Origin: Fusobacteria bacterium ZRK30
GTDB lineage: Bacteria; Fusobacteriota; Fusobacteriia; Fusobacteriales; Fusobacteriaceae
Length of the DNA stretch: 64,000 nt
NCBI GenBank assembly: GCA_024628785.1
Contig: CP102405.1
Span: forward strand, 620,001-684,000
Direction of reading: 5' to 3'
Below the pieces are notes generated by a model, which saw only the letters and a list, made by a program, of their open reading frames with translations, had not been told where the DNA came from and searched no databases. Made by a program: the position numbers and the translations under genes. Each line of letters opens with the position of its first letter. The stretch's first letter is position 1. Of the stretch, positions 35,599 to 43,562 are shown one piece after another.

Positions 35599-35630
35599 AG
35601 TCGCTCATTAAAGGAATGAGAGGCTTTTTT
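35599..35630 (+). terminator. Terminator-like hairpin in divergent intergenic region
   Basis: CTCATT (35604-35609) with AATGAG (35615-35620), extended by outer pairs AGTC/GGCT, then six T. On the plus strand no gene precedes it, so it might end a short RNA or be chance. Confidence 0.4.
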
Positions 35631-35923
35631 ATAGAATTAAATTTTTAATTCATGAAATTTCGTTATAGTGTAAATAAAAATAGTTTATTTGTATTATTTA
35701 ATTACAGTTATATATGTTTTTTCAAAAGTTTTCTAGTTGACTAAGTCAGGAAATGGTGGTAATATTCTATTGTTTATTGAATTAGTTCTCAAAAAAGAAA
35801 ACGAAGGTAAATATATCCTTACTTATAGAATGAGTCAAGAAAAAAGTATTGTAAAATGTTTATAAAGTAGAAAAACTATAGTATATATTAGTATTGAAGA
35901 AAAATTAAAAGAGGGGGTAAAAA
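35631..35923. other. Upstream region of the SDR gene
   Basis: 293 bp with no gene. Only AT-rich sequence and the GAGGGGG ribosome site near the right end are seen; no clear -35/-10 pair can be assigned. Confidence 0.4.
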
Positions 35924-36643
35924 ATGAGATTAGAAGGAAAAGTGTGTGTAGTAACTGGTGGAGCTAATGGAATAGGTGCTGAGATGTCTAAATTATTTGC
36001 TAAAAATGGAGCAAAGGTAATAGCGGCAGATATGGGAGATTTAACTTATACGGCAGAAAATGTTGAGGGATATAAACTCAATGTAACAGATCCAAAAGGT
36101 TGTGAGACATTATTTAATTTTGTATTGGAAAAATATGGAAAAATAGATGTTTTGGTAAATAATGCAGGGATAACTAGAGATGCACTTACTCATAAGATAA
36201 CAGATGATATGTGGAATATGGTAATAGATGTTAATTTAAAAGGGGTATTTAATCTGACTAAATTTGTAGGACCTCATATGATGACTTCAGGGTCAGGATC
36301 TATAATTAATATTTCATCGGTAGTAGGAGAATATGGAAATGTAGGTCAGGCTAACTATGCAGCTACCAAGGCAGGAGTTATTGGTCTGACTAAAACATGG
36401 GCAAAGGAATTTGCTAGAAAAGGAGCAGCAGTAAGGGTAAATGCCATAGCTCCAGGTTATGTAATGACAGATATATTAAAGACTGTTCCTCAGGATTTAT
36501 TGGATAAATTCGCTAAAAAGACAATGTTAGGTAGATTGGGTCAGCCTGAAGAAGTAGCTAAGGTAGCATTATTTTTAGCAAGTGACGATGCCAGTTATGT
36601 GACGGGACATACTCTCAGTACAAATGGTGGAATGAGATTATAG
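35924..36643 (+). CDS. SDR family oxidoreductase, 3-oxoacyl/acetoacetyl reductase type
   Basis: Short-chain dehydrogenase of 239 residues. NAD(P) motif TGGANGIGAEM near residue 11, NNAGITRDAL near 82, catalytic Ser in NISSVVGE and YAATK (Tyr/Lys), and APGYVMTDI. It resembles FabG/PhaB reductases. A thiolase follows after 71 bp, so it more likely reduces acetoacetyl-CoA than acyl-ACP; this is inference. No crotonase gene is in the window. Confidence 0.9.
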   Translation: MRLEGKVCVVTGGANGIGAEMSKLFAKNGAKVIAADMGDLTYTAENVEGYKLNVTDPKGCETLFNFVLEKYGKIDVLVNNAGITRDALTHKITDDMWNMVIDVNLKGVFNLTKFVGPHMMTSGSGSIINISSVVGEYGNVGQANYAATKAGVIGLTKTWAKEFARKGAAVRVNAIAPGYVMTDILKTVPQDLLDKFAKKTMLGRLGQPEEVAKVALFLASDDASYVTGHTLSTNGGMRL

Positions 36644-36714
36644 GTAAAAAAAAATGAAAAGTAGTTATAAAATTCACTTTATAGCTGGTAGGAGTTTTTA
36701 CAAGGGGTGTTGAT

Positions 36715-37923
36715 ATGTCAAAGGTATATATAGTTTCGGCTAAAAGAACTGCAGTAGGTGGATTTATGGGAAGTTTAAGTGGTGTGAAAGCAGCACAATT
36801 AGGTGGAGCAGTTATAAAAAATATAATTGAAGAAACCAAGATAGATCCTAAAAATATAGATGAAGTAATCTTGGGGAATGTACTTTCTGCAGGTCAGGGA
36901 CAGGGAGTGGGAAGACAAGCTGCAATAGATGGTGGAGTTCCAGTGGAAGTTCCGGCATACACGGTAAATATAATCTGTGGAAGCGGGATGAAAACTGTGA
37001 TGTTAGCGTATAATGCTATAAAATCTGGAGAAGCTAATCTGATAATGGCTGGAGGAGTAGAATCTATGTCTACAGCACCATACTTAATCCCTGAATCTGC
37101 CAGATCCGGGCATAGGATGGGAGATTTTAAAACTATAGATCATATGGTTTTTGATGCTCTCACAGATGCTTTTGAAGGATGTCATATGGGAGTTACAGCT
37201 GAAAATATAGCCGAGAAATACAATTTATCTAAGGAATCTCAAGATGCCTTTGCTATAGAATCTCAAAGGAGAGCTATAGCTGCTGTAGACAGCGGCAGAT
37301 TTAAAGATGAGATAGTACCTATAGAGGTAAGATCTAGAAGGGAAACTGTACTTTTTGATACTGATGAACACCCAAACAGAAAAACAAGTTTAGAAAAATT
37401 AGGGAAATTAAAAACTATCTTTAAAAAAGATGGAACAGTTACAGCAGGAAATGCTTCTGGAATAAATGATGGAGCCAGTGTGATGCTGGTGGCGTCTGAG
37501 GAAGCGATAAAAAAATATGATCTGACTCCTTTGGTTGAGATTGTGGCTACAGGACAGGGCGGAGTGGACCCGTCTATCATGGGGATGGGACCGGTTCCTG
37601 CTGTAAACAATGCTTTAAAAAAAGCCGGAATGACACTAAAAGAGATTGAACTACTGGAATTAAATGAAGCCTTTGCGGCACAATCTCTTGGTGTAATGAC
37701 AGAATTAACCAGACAATATGATGTGACTCTAGATTGGTTTAGTGATAAAACCAATGTAAATGGAGGAGCTATAGCTTTGGGACATCCTGTAGGAGCAAGT
37801 GGAAACAGAATTACTACAACTCTTATCCATGAGATGAAAAAAAGAGAGGTAAACTTTGGTCTAGCATCCCTTTGTATCGGTGGAGGAATGGGAACAGCAG
37901 TGATTTTAAAAAATGTAAAATAA
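36715..37923 (+). CDS. Acetyl-CoA acetyltransferase (thiolase)
   Basis: Condenses two acetyl-CoA or cleaves acetoacetyl-CoA. The 402-residue product has the nucleophile region NIICGSGMKTVM near residue 85, MAGGVESMSTAPYL, NEAFAAQSL, NVNGGAIALGHPVGASG and CIGGGMGTAVI with the second catalytic Cys. Length and motifs are normal for a type II thiolase. With the SDR upstream and Acd/Etf divergent, it fits a four-carbon acyl-CoA pathway. Confidence 0.96.
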   Translation: MSKVYIVSAKRTAVGGFMGSLSGVKAAQLGGAVIKNIIEETKIDPKNIDEVILGNVLSAGQGQGVGRQAAIDGGVPVEVPAYTVNIICGSGMKTVMLAYNAIKSGEANLIMAGGVESMSTAPYLIPESARSGHRMGDFKTIDHMVFDALTDAFEGCHMGVTAENIAEKYNLSKESQDAFAIESQRRAIAAVDSGRFKDEIVPIEVRSRRETVLFDTDEHPNRKTSLEKLGKLKTIFKKDGTVTAGNASGINDGASVMLVASEEAIKKYDLTPLVEIVATGQGGVDPSIMGMGPVPAVNNALKKAGMTLKEIELLELNEAFAAQSLGVMTELTRQYDVTLDWFSDKTNVNGGAIALGHPVGASGNRITTTLIHEMKKREVNFGLASLCIGGGMGTAVILKNVK

Positions 37924-37933
37924 ACTTTTGATT

Positions 37934-37976
37934 AAAAAAGGAGTTAACCAGTCTTTTTACTGGTTAACTCCTTTTT
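37934..37976. terminator. Terminator between thiolase and OMP genes
   Basis: A stem of at least 17 bp (AAAAAGGAGTTAACCAGT and complement) with T runs on both strands serves convergent genes. Confidence 0.9.
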
Positions 37977-38061
37977 ACTTCTTTAGAAAATTATAAATTA
38001 TTTATAGAAATAAAAAAACGTATAATTACTCCTGATTGAATGAAATGTTATGTTTTTTTAA

Positions 38062-38607
38062 TTATCTGAATCTGTAACCAATTCCAAATGTCCATCTAGA
38101 ATAATCGTAGTTTGTTTTGTGCACCTTAGAACGGGTGTCCTGGTATGCAACTTCCAATACTACTCCATCATTTTCTACTCCGCCACCAAGAGCATAGTAT
38201 AATCCATCTTTAGGAGTGTAATCTCCTCCATCTTTCATATTAAATGAGTAACCTAGGTTAGCTTTAAGGAAAGTTTCCCAAGAAGAGTCTCCTAAATATC
38301 CGATCTTATATTTTAATGCACCATAAACCGGAACAGATCTGAATAAAGGATCGTTTGCCTTCTTGTTTTCCTGGTTAATCTGGTAGGCGATACCGGCACC
38401 TAGATATAAATTGTCATTTACAGAGTTCATGATCTCCGCTGCAAAATCTACTCCTACACCAGAAGTTTTCTCTTTGTAAACAGTGCTGGAGTTATCATGG
38501 TTGTAGGTTCCAAAACCATTTAATCCGATTCTTGTTTCTATATACTTGTCTGCCATGGCTGTAGTAGCAGTTCCTACTAACAGTCCTATCAATAGTATTT
38601 TTTTCAT
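38062..38607 (-). CDS. Outer-membrane beta-barrel-like protein
   Basis: Signal peptide of about 19 residues (MKKILLIGLLVGTATTAMA), then alternating amphipathic strands and a C-terminal aromatic-rich strand WTFGIGYRFR ending in a barrel-type residue. 181 residues would suit an eight-strand barrel. The specific family is not recognised. It is evidence that the organism has an outer membrane. Single gene. Confidence 0.8.
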   Translation of the reverse strand: MKKILLIGLLVGTATTAMADKYIETRIGLNGFGTYNHDNSSTVYKEKTSGVGVDFAAEIMNSVNDNLYLGAGIAYQINQENKKANDPLFRSVPVYGALKYKIGYLGDSSWETFLKANLGYSFNMKDGGDYTPKDGLYYALGGGVENDGVVLEVAYQDTRSKVHKTNYDYSRWTFGIGYRFR

Positions 38608-38724
38608 AACTCCACCTCTTTAAATAAATTTAAATATGATTTGACCTGTATATTCAATAGGTCATAAAATGTTAATGTATTTTAATATGGTTTAGATTAT
38701 AATACAACTAAAATTATAGATATA

Positions 38725-39699
38725 TTAGTTAAATTTTTCTTCTACATATTTTTCACTGACTACAGCAGCTATAGCACCATCAGCAGAAGCTGTTATAACC
38801 TGGTATAATAATTTTTCCCTGCAGTCACCTGTAGCATATACACCTTCTAAATTATCTCCGGTAGAAGAAAGCTTTACATTTAGAGTTTTTTCATCTGTGA
38901 TCAAGAATCTGCCAGAGTTAACTACTAATTTGTCTTTAAATAACTCGGTGTTTGGGACATTTCCAACTAGAACAAAGACACCGATTGGTTTATCTCCACC
39001 ACTGTGTTCTGTGATTTCTCCAGTTATCTTATTCTTTAAAACGATACTCTCAAGACCTTTAATAGGGTCTCCCTTCATCTCCTCTACAACAGTATCCCAA
39101 ATAAAGTTTATTTTTTCATTTTTAAATGCCTTTTCCTGGATAGATTTGGCAGCTCTTAACTTATCTCTTCTATGAACTACATTTACTTTTTTAGCAAATT
39201 TAGTTAAAAAGATAGCCTCCTCTACTGCAGTATCTCCACCACCGATTACAAATACCTCTAGATCTCTGACGAAAAATCCATCACAGGTAGCACAATAAGA
39301 AACTCCTCTGCCGGTATATTCTTTTTCCCCGGGAGCACCAACTAATCTAGGGGATGCTCCAGTAGCCAGGATAACGGACTTGGCTTTGTACTCAATTCCT
39401 GATTCCCCTGTTAGAGTTTTTATCTTGGATTCTAAATCAAGATCGATGATGGTGTCGGTCTTAAATTCACATCCAAAATTTGCAGCCTGGTTTTTCATCC
39501 TTATTGTAAGTTCGGTTCCCGATTCAGATATCATTCCACCGGGGTAATTTTCAATCTCAGATGTAGTAGAAATCTGCCCTCCTACCAGCATGTTTTTCTC
39601 TATTATTAGTGTTTTCATCATACCTCTGGCACCATAAAGACCGGCAGACAGACCAGCAGGACCGGCACCTAATATAATTAAATCATATAAATTTTCCAT
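38725..39699 (-). CDS. trxB: Thioredoxin reductase
   Basis: NADPH-dependent FAD enzyme of 324 residues. FAD motif GAGPAGLSAGLYGARG at the N-terminus, redox-active YCATCDGFF near residue 145, NADPH motif VIGGGDTAVEEAIFL and the second FAD site GVYATGDCREK near the end. It keeps thioredoxin reduced and is a plausible electron source for thiol enzymes at the ars/gsh locus. Single gene. Confidence 0.96.
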   Translation of the reverse strand: MENLYDLIILGAGPAGLSAGLYGARGMMKTLIIEKNMLVGGQISTTSEIENYPGGMISESGTELTIRMKNQAANFGCEFKTDTIIDLDLESKIKTLTGESGIEYKAKSVILATGASPRLVGAPGEKEYTGRGVSYCATCDGFFVRDLEVFVIGGGDTAVEEAIFLTKFAKKVNVVHRRDKLRAAKSIQEKAFKNEKINFIWDTVVEEMKGDPIKGLESIVLKNKITGEITEHSGGDKPIGVFVLVGNVPNTELFKDKLVVNSGRFLITDEKTLNVKLSSTGDNLEGVYATGDCREKLLYQVITASADGAIAAVVSEKYVEEKFN

Positions 39700-39789
39700 A
39701 AAATCCCTCCTAAAACATTAGTATTACATAATATAACTATATACTTATTTTACTGAAATAACAACTAATAAATTATTTTTCTTTTTCCC

Positions 39790-39817
39790 TTGCAATTGAG
39801 TAAAATGGAGGTATAAT
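39790..39817 (+). promoter_or_regulatory. Promoter of the winged-helix-HU gene
   Basis: -35 TTGCAA (39790-39795), 16 bp, -10 TATAAT (39812-39817). Confidence 0.7.
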
Positions 39818-39851
39818 TGTATTAAAATATAAAAAAATGGAGGATGAACCT

Positions 39852-40316
39852 ATGAAGGAAAAAATTTTAAAGTTGTTGTTTAAATCTGAGCCACTAAAGA
39901 CTGGGGATATCGCTAAGATTTTGAAGGTTGACAGTAAGGAAGTTACCAAAGCTCTAAAAGCCTTGAAAAAGGAAGAAAAAATTATTTCTCCTAAAAGGTG
40001 TTTCTACACAGTTGAAAAAGTGGAGGAGAAATTAGTTGTAAATAAAAAAGAATTTATTTCTCTCTATAAAGAAAAGGGAACTTTTAAAACTAAAGTGGAA
40101 GCCGAAACAAATTTAAATGCCTTCATGGATCTTATAGGAGAGTTGCTGACCTCTGGAAAAGAAGTGAATTTCACAGGATGGGGAAAGTTTAAAGTGGTTG
40201 AAAGAGAGGAAAGAAAAGGAAGAAATCCTCAAACTGGAAAAGAGATTACTATTTCTGCAAAAAAATTAATTAAGTTTAAATCTGGAAAAAAATTAGATGA
40301 GAAAGTGAATAATTAA
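39852..40316 (+). CDS. Winged-helix-HU fusion DNA-binding protein
   Basis: The N-terminal part (about residues 1-58) reads as a winged helix-turn-helix (SEPLKTGDIAKILKVDSKEV, TKALKALKKEEKII). Residues about 65-150 form an HU/IHF domain, with FTGWGKFKVVEREERKGRNP and QTGKEITISAKK, which is the HU DNA-binding arm. The start is ATG 39852 because GGAGGA at 39839-39844 fits; an in-frame ATG at 39837 overlaps that site. Whether it is a nucleoid protein or a specific regulator is unknown. Confidence 0.85.
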   Translation: MKEKILKLLFKSEPLKTGDIAKILKVDSKEVTKALKALKKEEKIISPKRCFYTVEKVEEKLVVNKKEFISLYKEKGTFKTKVEAETNLNAFMDLIGELLTSGKEVNFTGWGKFKVVEREERKGRNPQTGKEITISAKKLIKFKSGKKLDEKVNN

Positions 40317-40380
40317 TTTAAAAAGAAAGAGTAAAAAAAGTTCTAATATTTTACTATAGATGTAAAATAAGGAGGTTTGT

Positions 40381-40803
40381 ATGAGTAAAATTAAAGTGAA
40401 TAGTATACAGGATGTAAGAACAGAATTGTTGTGTAATTCAGAAAATGACATAAAAATAAGAACTAGAAATATAAAAGTGAAATATGAAAATGGAACCACA
40501 AGAGTTGTAAGGCATCTTCCAATAGAAGCTTTTTTACAAATTTCAGAAGATGAGAAATTTTTAAAAACTGCTAAAATAATTGACTTTTATGTGATGCGTG
40601 AAGATGCAGATTTAATAGTGTTTTTAGATGGTAGTATGGATGTATCTGCCTATGACTCGGTCTCTTATAAATCGTTAAAAGAGCTAAATGACCGGGATGT
40701 AGTTAAAACTATAGTTATAAAAAATGGAGAAGAATTAACTGAGGAATACAAAGAAAAAATTAAAAAGAAGTTGAAAAAAGTAGTTGTAAAAAATGTAGAA
40801 TAA
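40381..40803 (+). CDS. Hypothetical protein, 140 residues
   Basis: Not recognised. Soluble, charged protein with no signal or membrane segment, mixed alpha/beta in appearance, and a basic C-terminal helix (EEYKEKIKKKLKKVVVK). AAGGAGG lies before the ATG at good spacing. It may be co-transcribed with the winged-helix-HU gene 64 bp upstream. Confidence 0.75.
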   Translation: MSKIKVNSIQDVRTELLCNSENDIKIRTRNIKVKYENGTTRVVRHLPIEAFLQISEDEKFLKTAKIIDFYVMREDADLIVFLDGSMDVSAYDSVSYKSLKELNDRDVVKTIVIKNGEELTEEYKEKIKKKLKKVVVKNVE

Positions 40804-40929
40804 GGGAATTTTCGAATTTAGTTAAAATTAATTTAAATCTTCTTAGTTGATGGAGTGAAACCTGTTGATTAGGAGGATTTTTTATTGAGGAAAACAGTAT
40901 ATAACTTAAATAATGGTTGAAGTGAAAAT

Positions 40930-40957
40930 GAAGTTCTAAAATAATTTTTAGAACTTC
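40930..40957. terminator. Hairpin between convergent small genes
   Basis: A 12-bp perfect stem GAAGTTCTAAAA/TTTTAGAACTTC with a 4-nt loop. T tracts after it are weak on both strands, so terminator function is only probable. Confidence 0.5.
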
Positions 40958-40983
40958 AAAATAATAATTTTCAATCTTTGTTT

Positions 40984-41187
40984 TTAAATTTTTTCTTCTT
41001 CACGTTCATCTTCCCTTCCATAGGGGTCTTCTGGGGTATCTAGGCCATATTTTGCTAAAATTTTCTGCATCATATCTTGGATAGCATACCATTGGGGAGA
41101 ATAAACGTCCTCTTTCATAGAGTAAAGTCTTTGGTATTCACGGAAATCTTCCGGTGTCATCAATTCTTCTAATTTTTCTATACTCAT
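40984..41187 (-). CDS. Small acidic hypothetical protein
   Basis: 67 residues, acidic and helical (MSIEKLEELMTPEDFREYQR at the N-terminus, GREDEREEEKI at the end). No known family recognised and no membrane segment. A short purine-rich site lies before the ATG on the minus strand. Protein-like composition supports a real gene. Confidence 0.6.
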   Translation of the reverse strand: MSIEKLEELMTPEDFREYQRLYSMKEDVYSPQWYAIQDMMQKILAKYGLDTPEDPYGREDEREEEKI

Positions 41188-41505
41188 AATTGTCCCATCC
41201 TTAATAATTTATTTTTTAAATTTATAACAACTAACAGTATATTCAATCTTATTTCTAAAATTCCTTTATTATCTTTGACAGTTTTTATTATGTTGTTCCG
41301 ACTGGAGATATAAATTTATTTATTAGTTTTAGAGATATATTTGTCTTTGTGGTAGATAAGGTTAAAGGATCTTTTGAGAACGATGTCAGTGATACTATGG
41401 GTATTTATTTTGTCATCAAAAACTTCATTTTTGCAAGCTAAATTAGGGGATGCACTTACCCCTAAATTGTTTATAATTAATATTGGAGTCTGTTATAAAA
41501 ATATA
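41188..41505. other. Intergenic region with a possible decayed coding fragment
   Basis: 318 bp without a complete gene. A plus-strand frame of about 60 codons without start, ending at TAA 41439-41441, reads FRDIFVFVVDKVKGSFENDV and may be a remnant. Nothing else is visible. Confidence 0.25.
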
Positions 41506-41535
41506 ATAAAAAAGATGGAACGATACCGCTCCACC
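41506..41535 (-). terminator. Terminator of the 41.5-44.8 kb operon
   Basis: A 9-bp stem (41527-41535 with 41514-41522, two G-T pairs), tetraloop, and a T run on the minus strand. Confidence 0.8.
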
Positions 41536-41564
41536 TCCAGTGTTTAATAGTTCTGTAGGAAAAA

Positions 41565-41807
41565 TTAGTAATTTTTTCCTGCTGCCATTATATTGTTGAT
41601 ATCAAAGGCATGACAAGGAGTTACCCCGTATACCATCCCACAGTGAGGACAAGTATATTCCATAGTAACCATTGTTATTTCTTCGTTGCATTCGTGGCAC
41701 TTAAAAACTGCCGGAATAGGCATAGACTGTTGACTGAATCCCATCATTCTCACCTTATCAACTACTTGTTTTCCATTTTCAAAACTTCCATTACATCCAT
41801 CGTGCAT
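41565..41807 (-). CDS. Small zinc-ribbon-like cysteine-rich protein
   Basis: 80 residues with CHEC and CPHC pairs near residues 37-55, a probable zinc or metal knuckle, plus further Cys and His (CHAF, HDGC). No named family recognised. It is last in a four-gene minus-strand operon, 10 bp after the ATPase gene. It could be a metal carrier or a regulatory subunit for the other three products; that is inference. Confidence 0.75.
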   Translation of the reverse strand: MHDGCNGSFENGKQVVDKVRMMGFSQQSMPIPAVFKCHECNEEITMVTMEYTCPHCGMVYGVTPCHAFDINNIMAAGKNY

Positions 41808-41817
41808 ATTTTTCCTC

Positions 41818-42849
41818 CTAATTTTTTATTATTTCAAAATTTGCTTCTAATTCTTGTCCATATCTAAGCTTAGTTCTCATTCCCTGTATAACTTCATCCA
41901 AAGATTCTAACTTATGTAAGATAGCTTTCTCTTCAACTGTTATCTCCATAACTTTGTCGATTCCACCGTTACTGATGATGATTCTTTTATCACCCATAAG
42001 AGCCAGGATAGGGTCGTGGGTAGCCATAAGAACTATCTTTTCTTCTCCTACCAGTAGATCCAGTGCTTTCTTTCTGTCAATCCCGGCATTTTCTATCTCA
42101 TCTATAAGTACAATGGGAGATTTACTTAAGATAGCAACATCGGCAATCATAAGAGCTCTGGATTGACCGCCACTGAGGCTGGTAATGGGAGTATCCAGAG
42201 AGAATTTTTCTCCTGCTAGTTCATTGGCTTTATTGAATATTTTCTCTATAATTTCTTTTTCGTTTTCTACCATTCTACTCTTAGCGTGGAGTTCGATAAA
42301 CTCCTCTACACTGAGGTCCATAACAAAGTTCATATTTTGTGACAGCTGTGCTACCAACTTGTTGTTGCTGGAAAATCTACTCTGGATATCCATAACTTTG
42401 CCGTCGATAAGAACAGTTCTGTTAGTAGGAGTGTCAGCATTAGCTCCCCATTCGATATCGGCTAACAACCTACTTTTCCCACTTCCAGTAGGACCGACGA
42501 TGGCGATTATCTCGCCTTTATTTATAGTTAATTCATTAAAAGTTTCGGCTTCCTTATATTTATTGAATCCGGGTTTTAGAGTGATGCTTTGAACACCTTT
42601 GTCCTCTTCAACCCCTAAAAAATCTATCATCTGGTTAGTATAAGTGATAAATGAATCGATTAGCTCATCTGGAATAATAGCTTTTTCTTCCAAAACCTCT
42701 GGATCTAAAAGATTAAGATGTGTAATAAGTGTAGTATCTTTAGCGTCGTCTAAATCGATAAGGTGATCAGTCAAAAAATCTTCGATGAAAGGGTATAGAT
42801 TAAGTAATTCTGCAACGGTTTTATTATCTACTATATTTTTATTAATCAT
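41818..42849 (-). CDS. ABC-type ATPase with N-terminal DUF1858-like domain, no permease partner
   Basis: 343 residues. The N-terminal ~70 residues (VDNKTVAELLNLYPFIEDFL) look like DUF1858, a small helical domain often tied to redox or cofactor proteins. An ABC ATPase follows: Walker A IVGPTGSGKSRLLADI near residue 117, signature LSGGQSRALMIADV, Walker B PIVLIDEIENAG, H-loop MATHDP. No membrane segment occurs and no permease is nearby. It overlaps the GTPase gene by 8 bp. A soluble ABC role, as in SufC, is a reasonable hypothesis. Confidence 0.85.
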   Translation of the reverse strand: MINKNIVDNKTVAELLNLYPFIEDFLTDHLIDLDDAKDTTLITHLNLLDPEVLEEKAIIPDELIDSFITYTNQMIDFLGVEEDKGVQSITLKPGFNKYKEAETFNELTINKGEIIAIVGPTGSGKSRLLADIEWGANADTPTNRTVLIDGKVMDIQSRFSSNNKLVAQLSQNMNFVMDLSVEEFIELHAKSRMVENEKEIIEKIFNKANELAGEKFSLDTPITSLSGGQSRALMIADVAILSKSPIVLIDEIENAGIDRKKALDLLVGEEKIVLMATHDPILALMGDKRIIISNGGIDKVMEITVEEKAILHKLESLDEVIQGMRTKLRYGQELEANFEIIKN

Positions 42850-43543
42850 TGTTATCCTCCAAATTTATTTTTCTGACGTTACCCATTTGATGTTCTTCAC
42901 CTATTCTAGTCTCTCCTAAACAATAAGAACATAGAGCAGAAGGCATAGAGAATCTTAATTTTTTCCCTTTTAAAGTTTTTAATTCCTCGTCTTTACCATA
43001 GATAAGAGTTGAAAATTCATATGCACCCTGGCCAGTTAATCCATTGACATGCATAGTTGTGGCTCTAGGATTTACAGATGTAACTCTAGACATAAATACT
43101 TCCCTTTCAGCCTGAGATACTATATCTCCCTTTGTGATTACAACAATGTCTGCTGTTTTTAACATAGGTCCGATTTTTTTCGGGGTATTTATTCCACTTA
43201 AGTTGTCAATAACACAGATAGCTTTTATATCCTGGATATAAGGTGAACATCTGTTACATAATCCGGCACTCTCTGTGATAAGAAGATCTAGCCCCTGCTT
43301 TATCCCCCATTGGGTTACTTCCTCTATATTACTTACGAAATAGTGGTCAGGGCAAAGTGATGCAGATAATCCTTTTTTTACAGGAACACCAATTTTTTCA
43401 TATAATATATCGTCATCGGTGTATAGACAGTCAAATTTTACAACTCCCACTTTTACACCTCTGGATTTTAGATTTTCTATTGTTTTTATTATTAAAGCTG
43501 TTTTCCCTGATGAAGGGGGTCCAGATACTGTTATTAAATTCAT
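42842..43543 (-). CDS. HypB/UreG-like GTPase with cysteine pairs
   Basis: 233 residues of the SIMIBI P-loop class. Walker A GPPSSGKTALI at the start, switch region LLITESAGLCNRCSPY near residue 88, ITKGD as the base-binding motif near residue 137, and CSYCLGE near the C-terminus. The CxxC at the switch end and the second CxxC suggest metal-linked folding, as in nickel-inserting HypB/UreG. It is second in the operon, 19 bp after the binding-protein gene. The metal or client protein is unknown. Confidence 0.85.
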   Translation of the reverse strand: MNLITVSGPPSSGKTALIIKTIENLKSRGVKVGVVKFDCLYTDDDILYEKIGVPVKKGLSASLCPDHYFVSNIEEVTQWGIKQGLDLLITESAGLCNRCSPYIQDIKAICVIDNLSGINTPKKIGPMLKTADIVVITKGDIVSQAEREVFMSRVTSVNPRATTMHVNGLTGQGAYEFSTLIYGKDEELKTLKGKKLRFSMPSALCSYCLGETRIGEEHQMGNVRKINLEDNND

Positions 43544-43562
43544 GATTTATACTCTCCTTATT

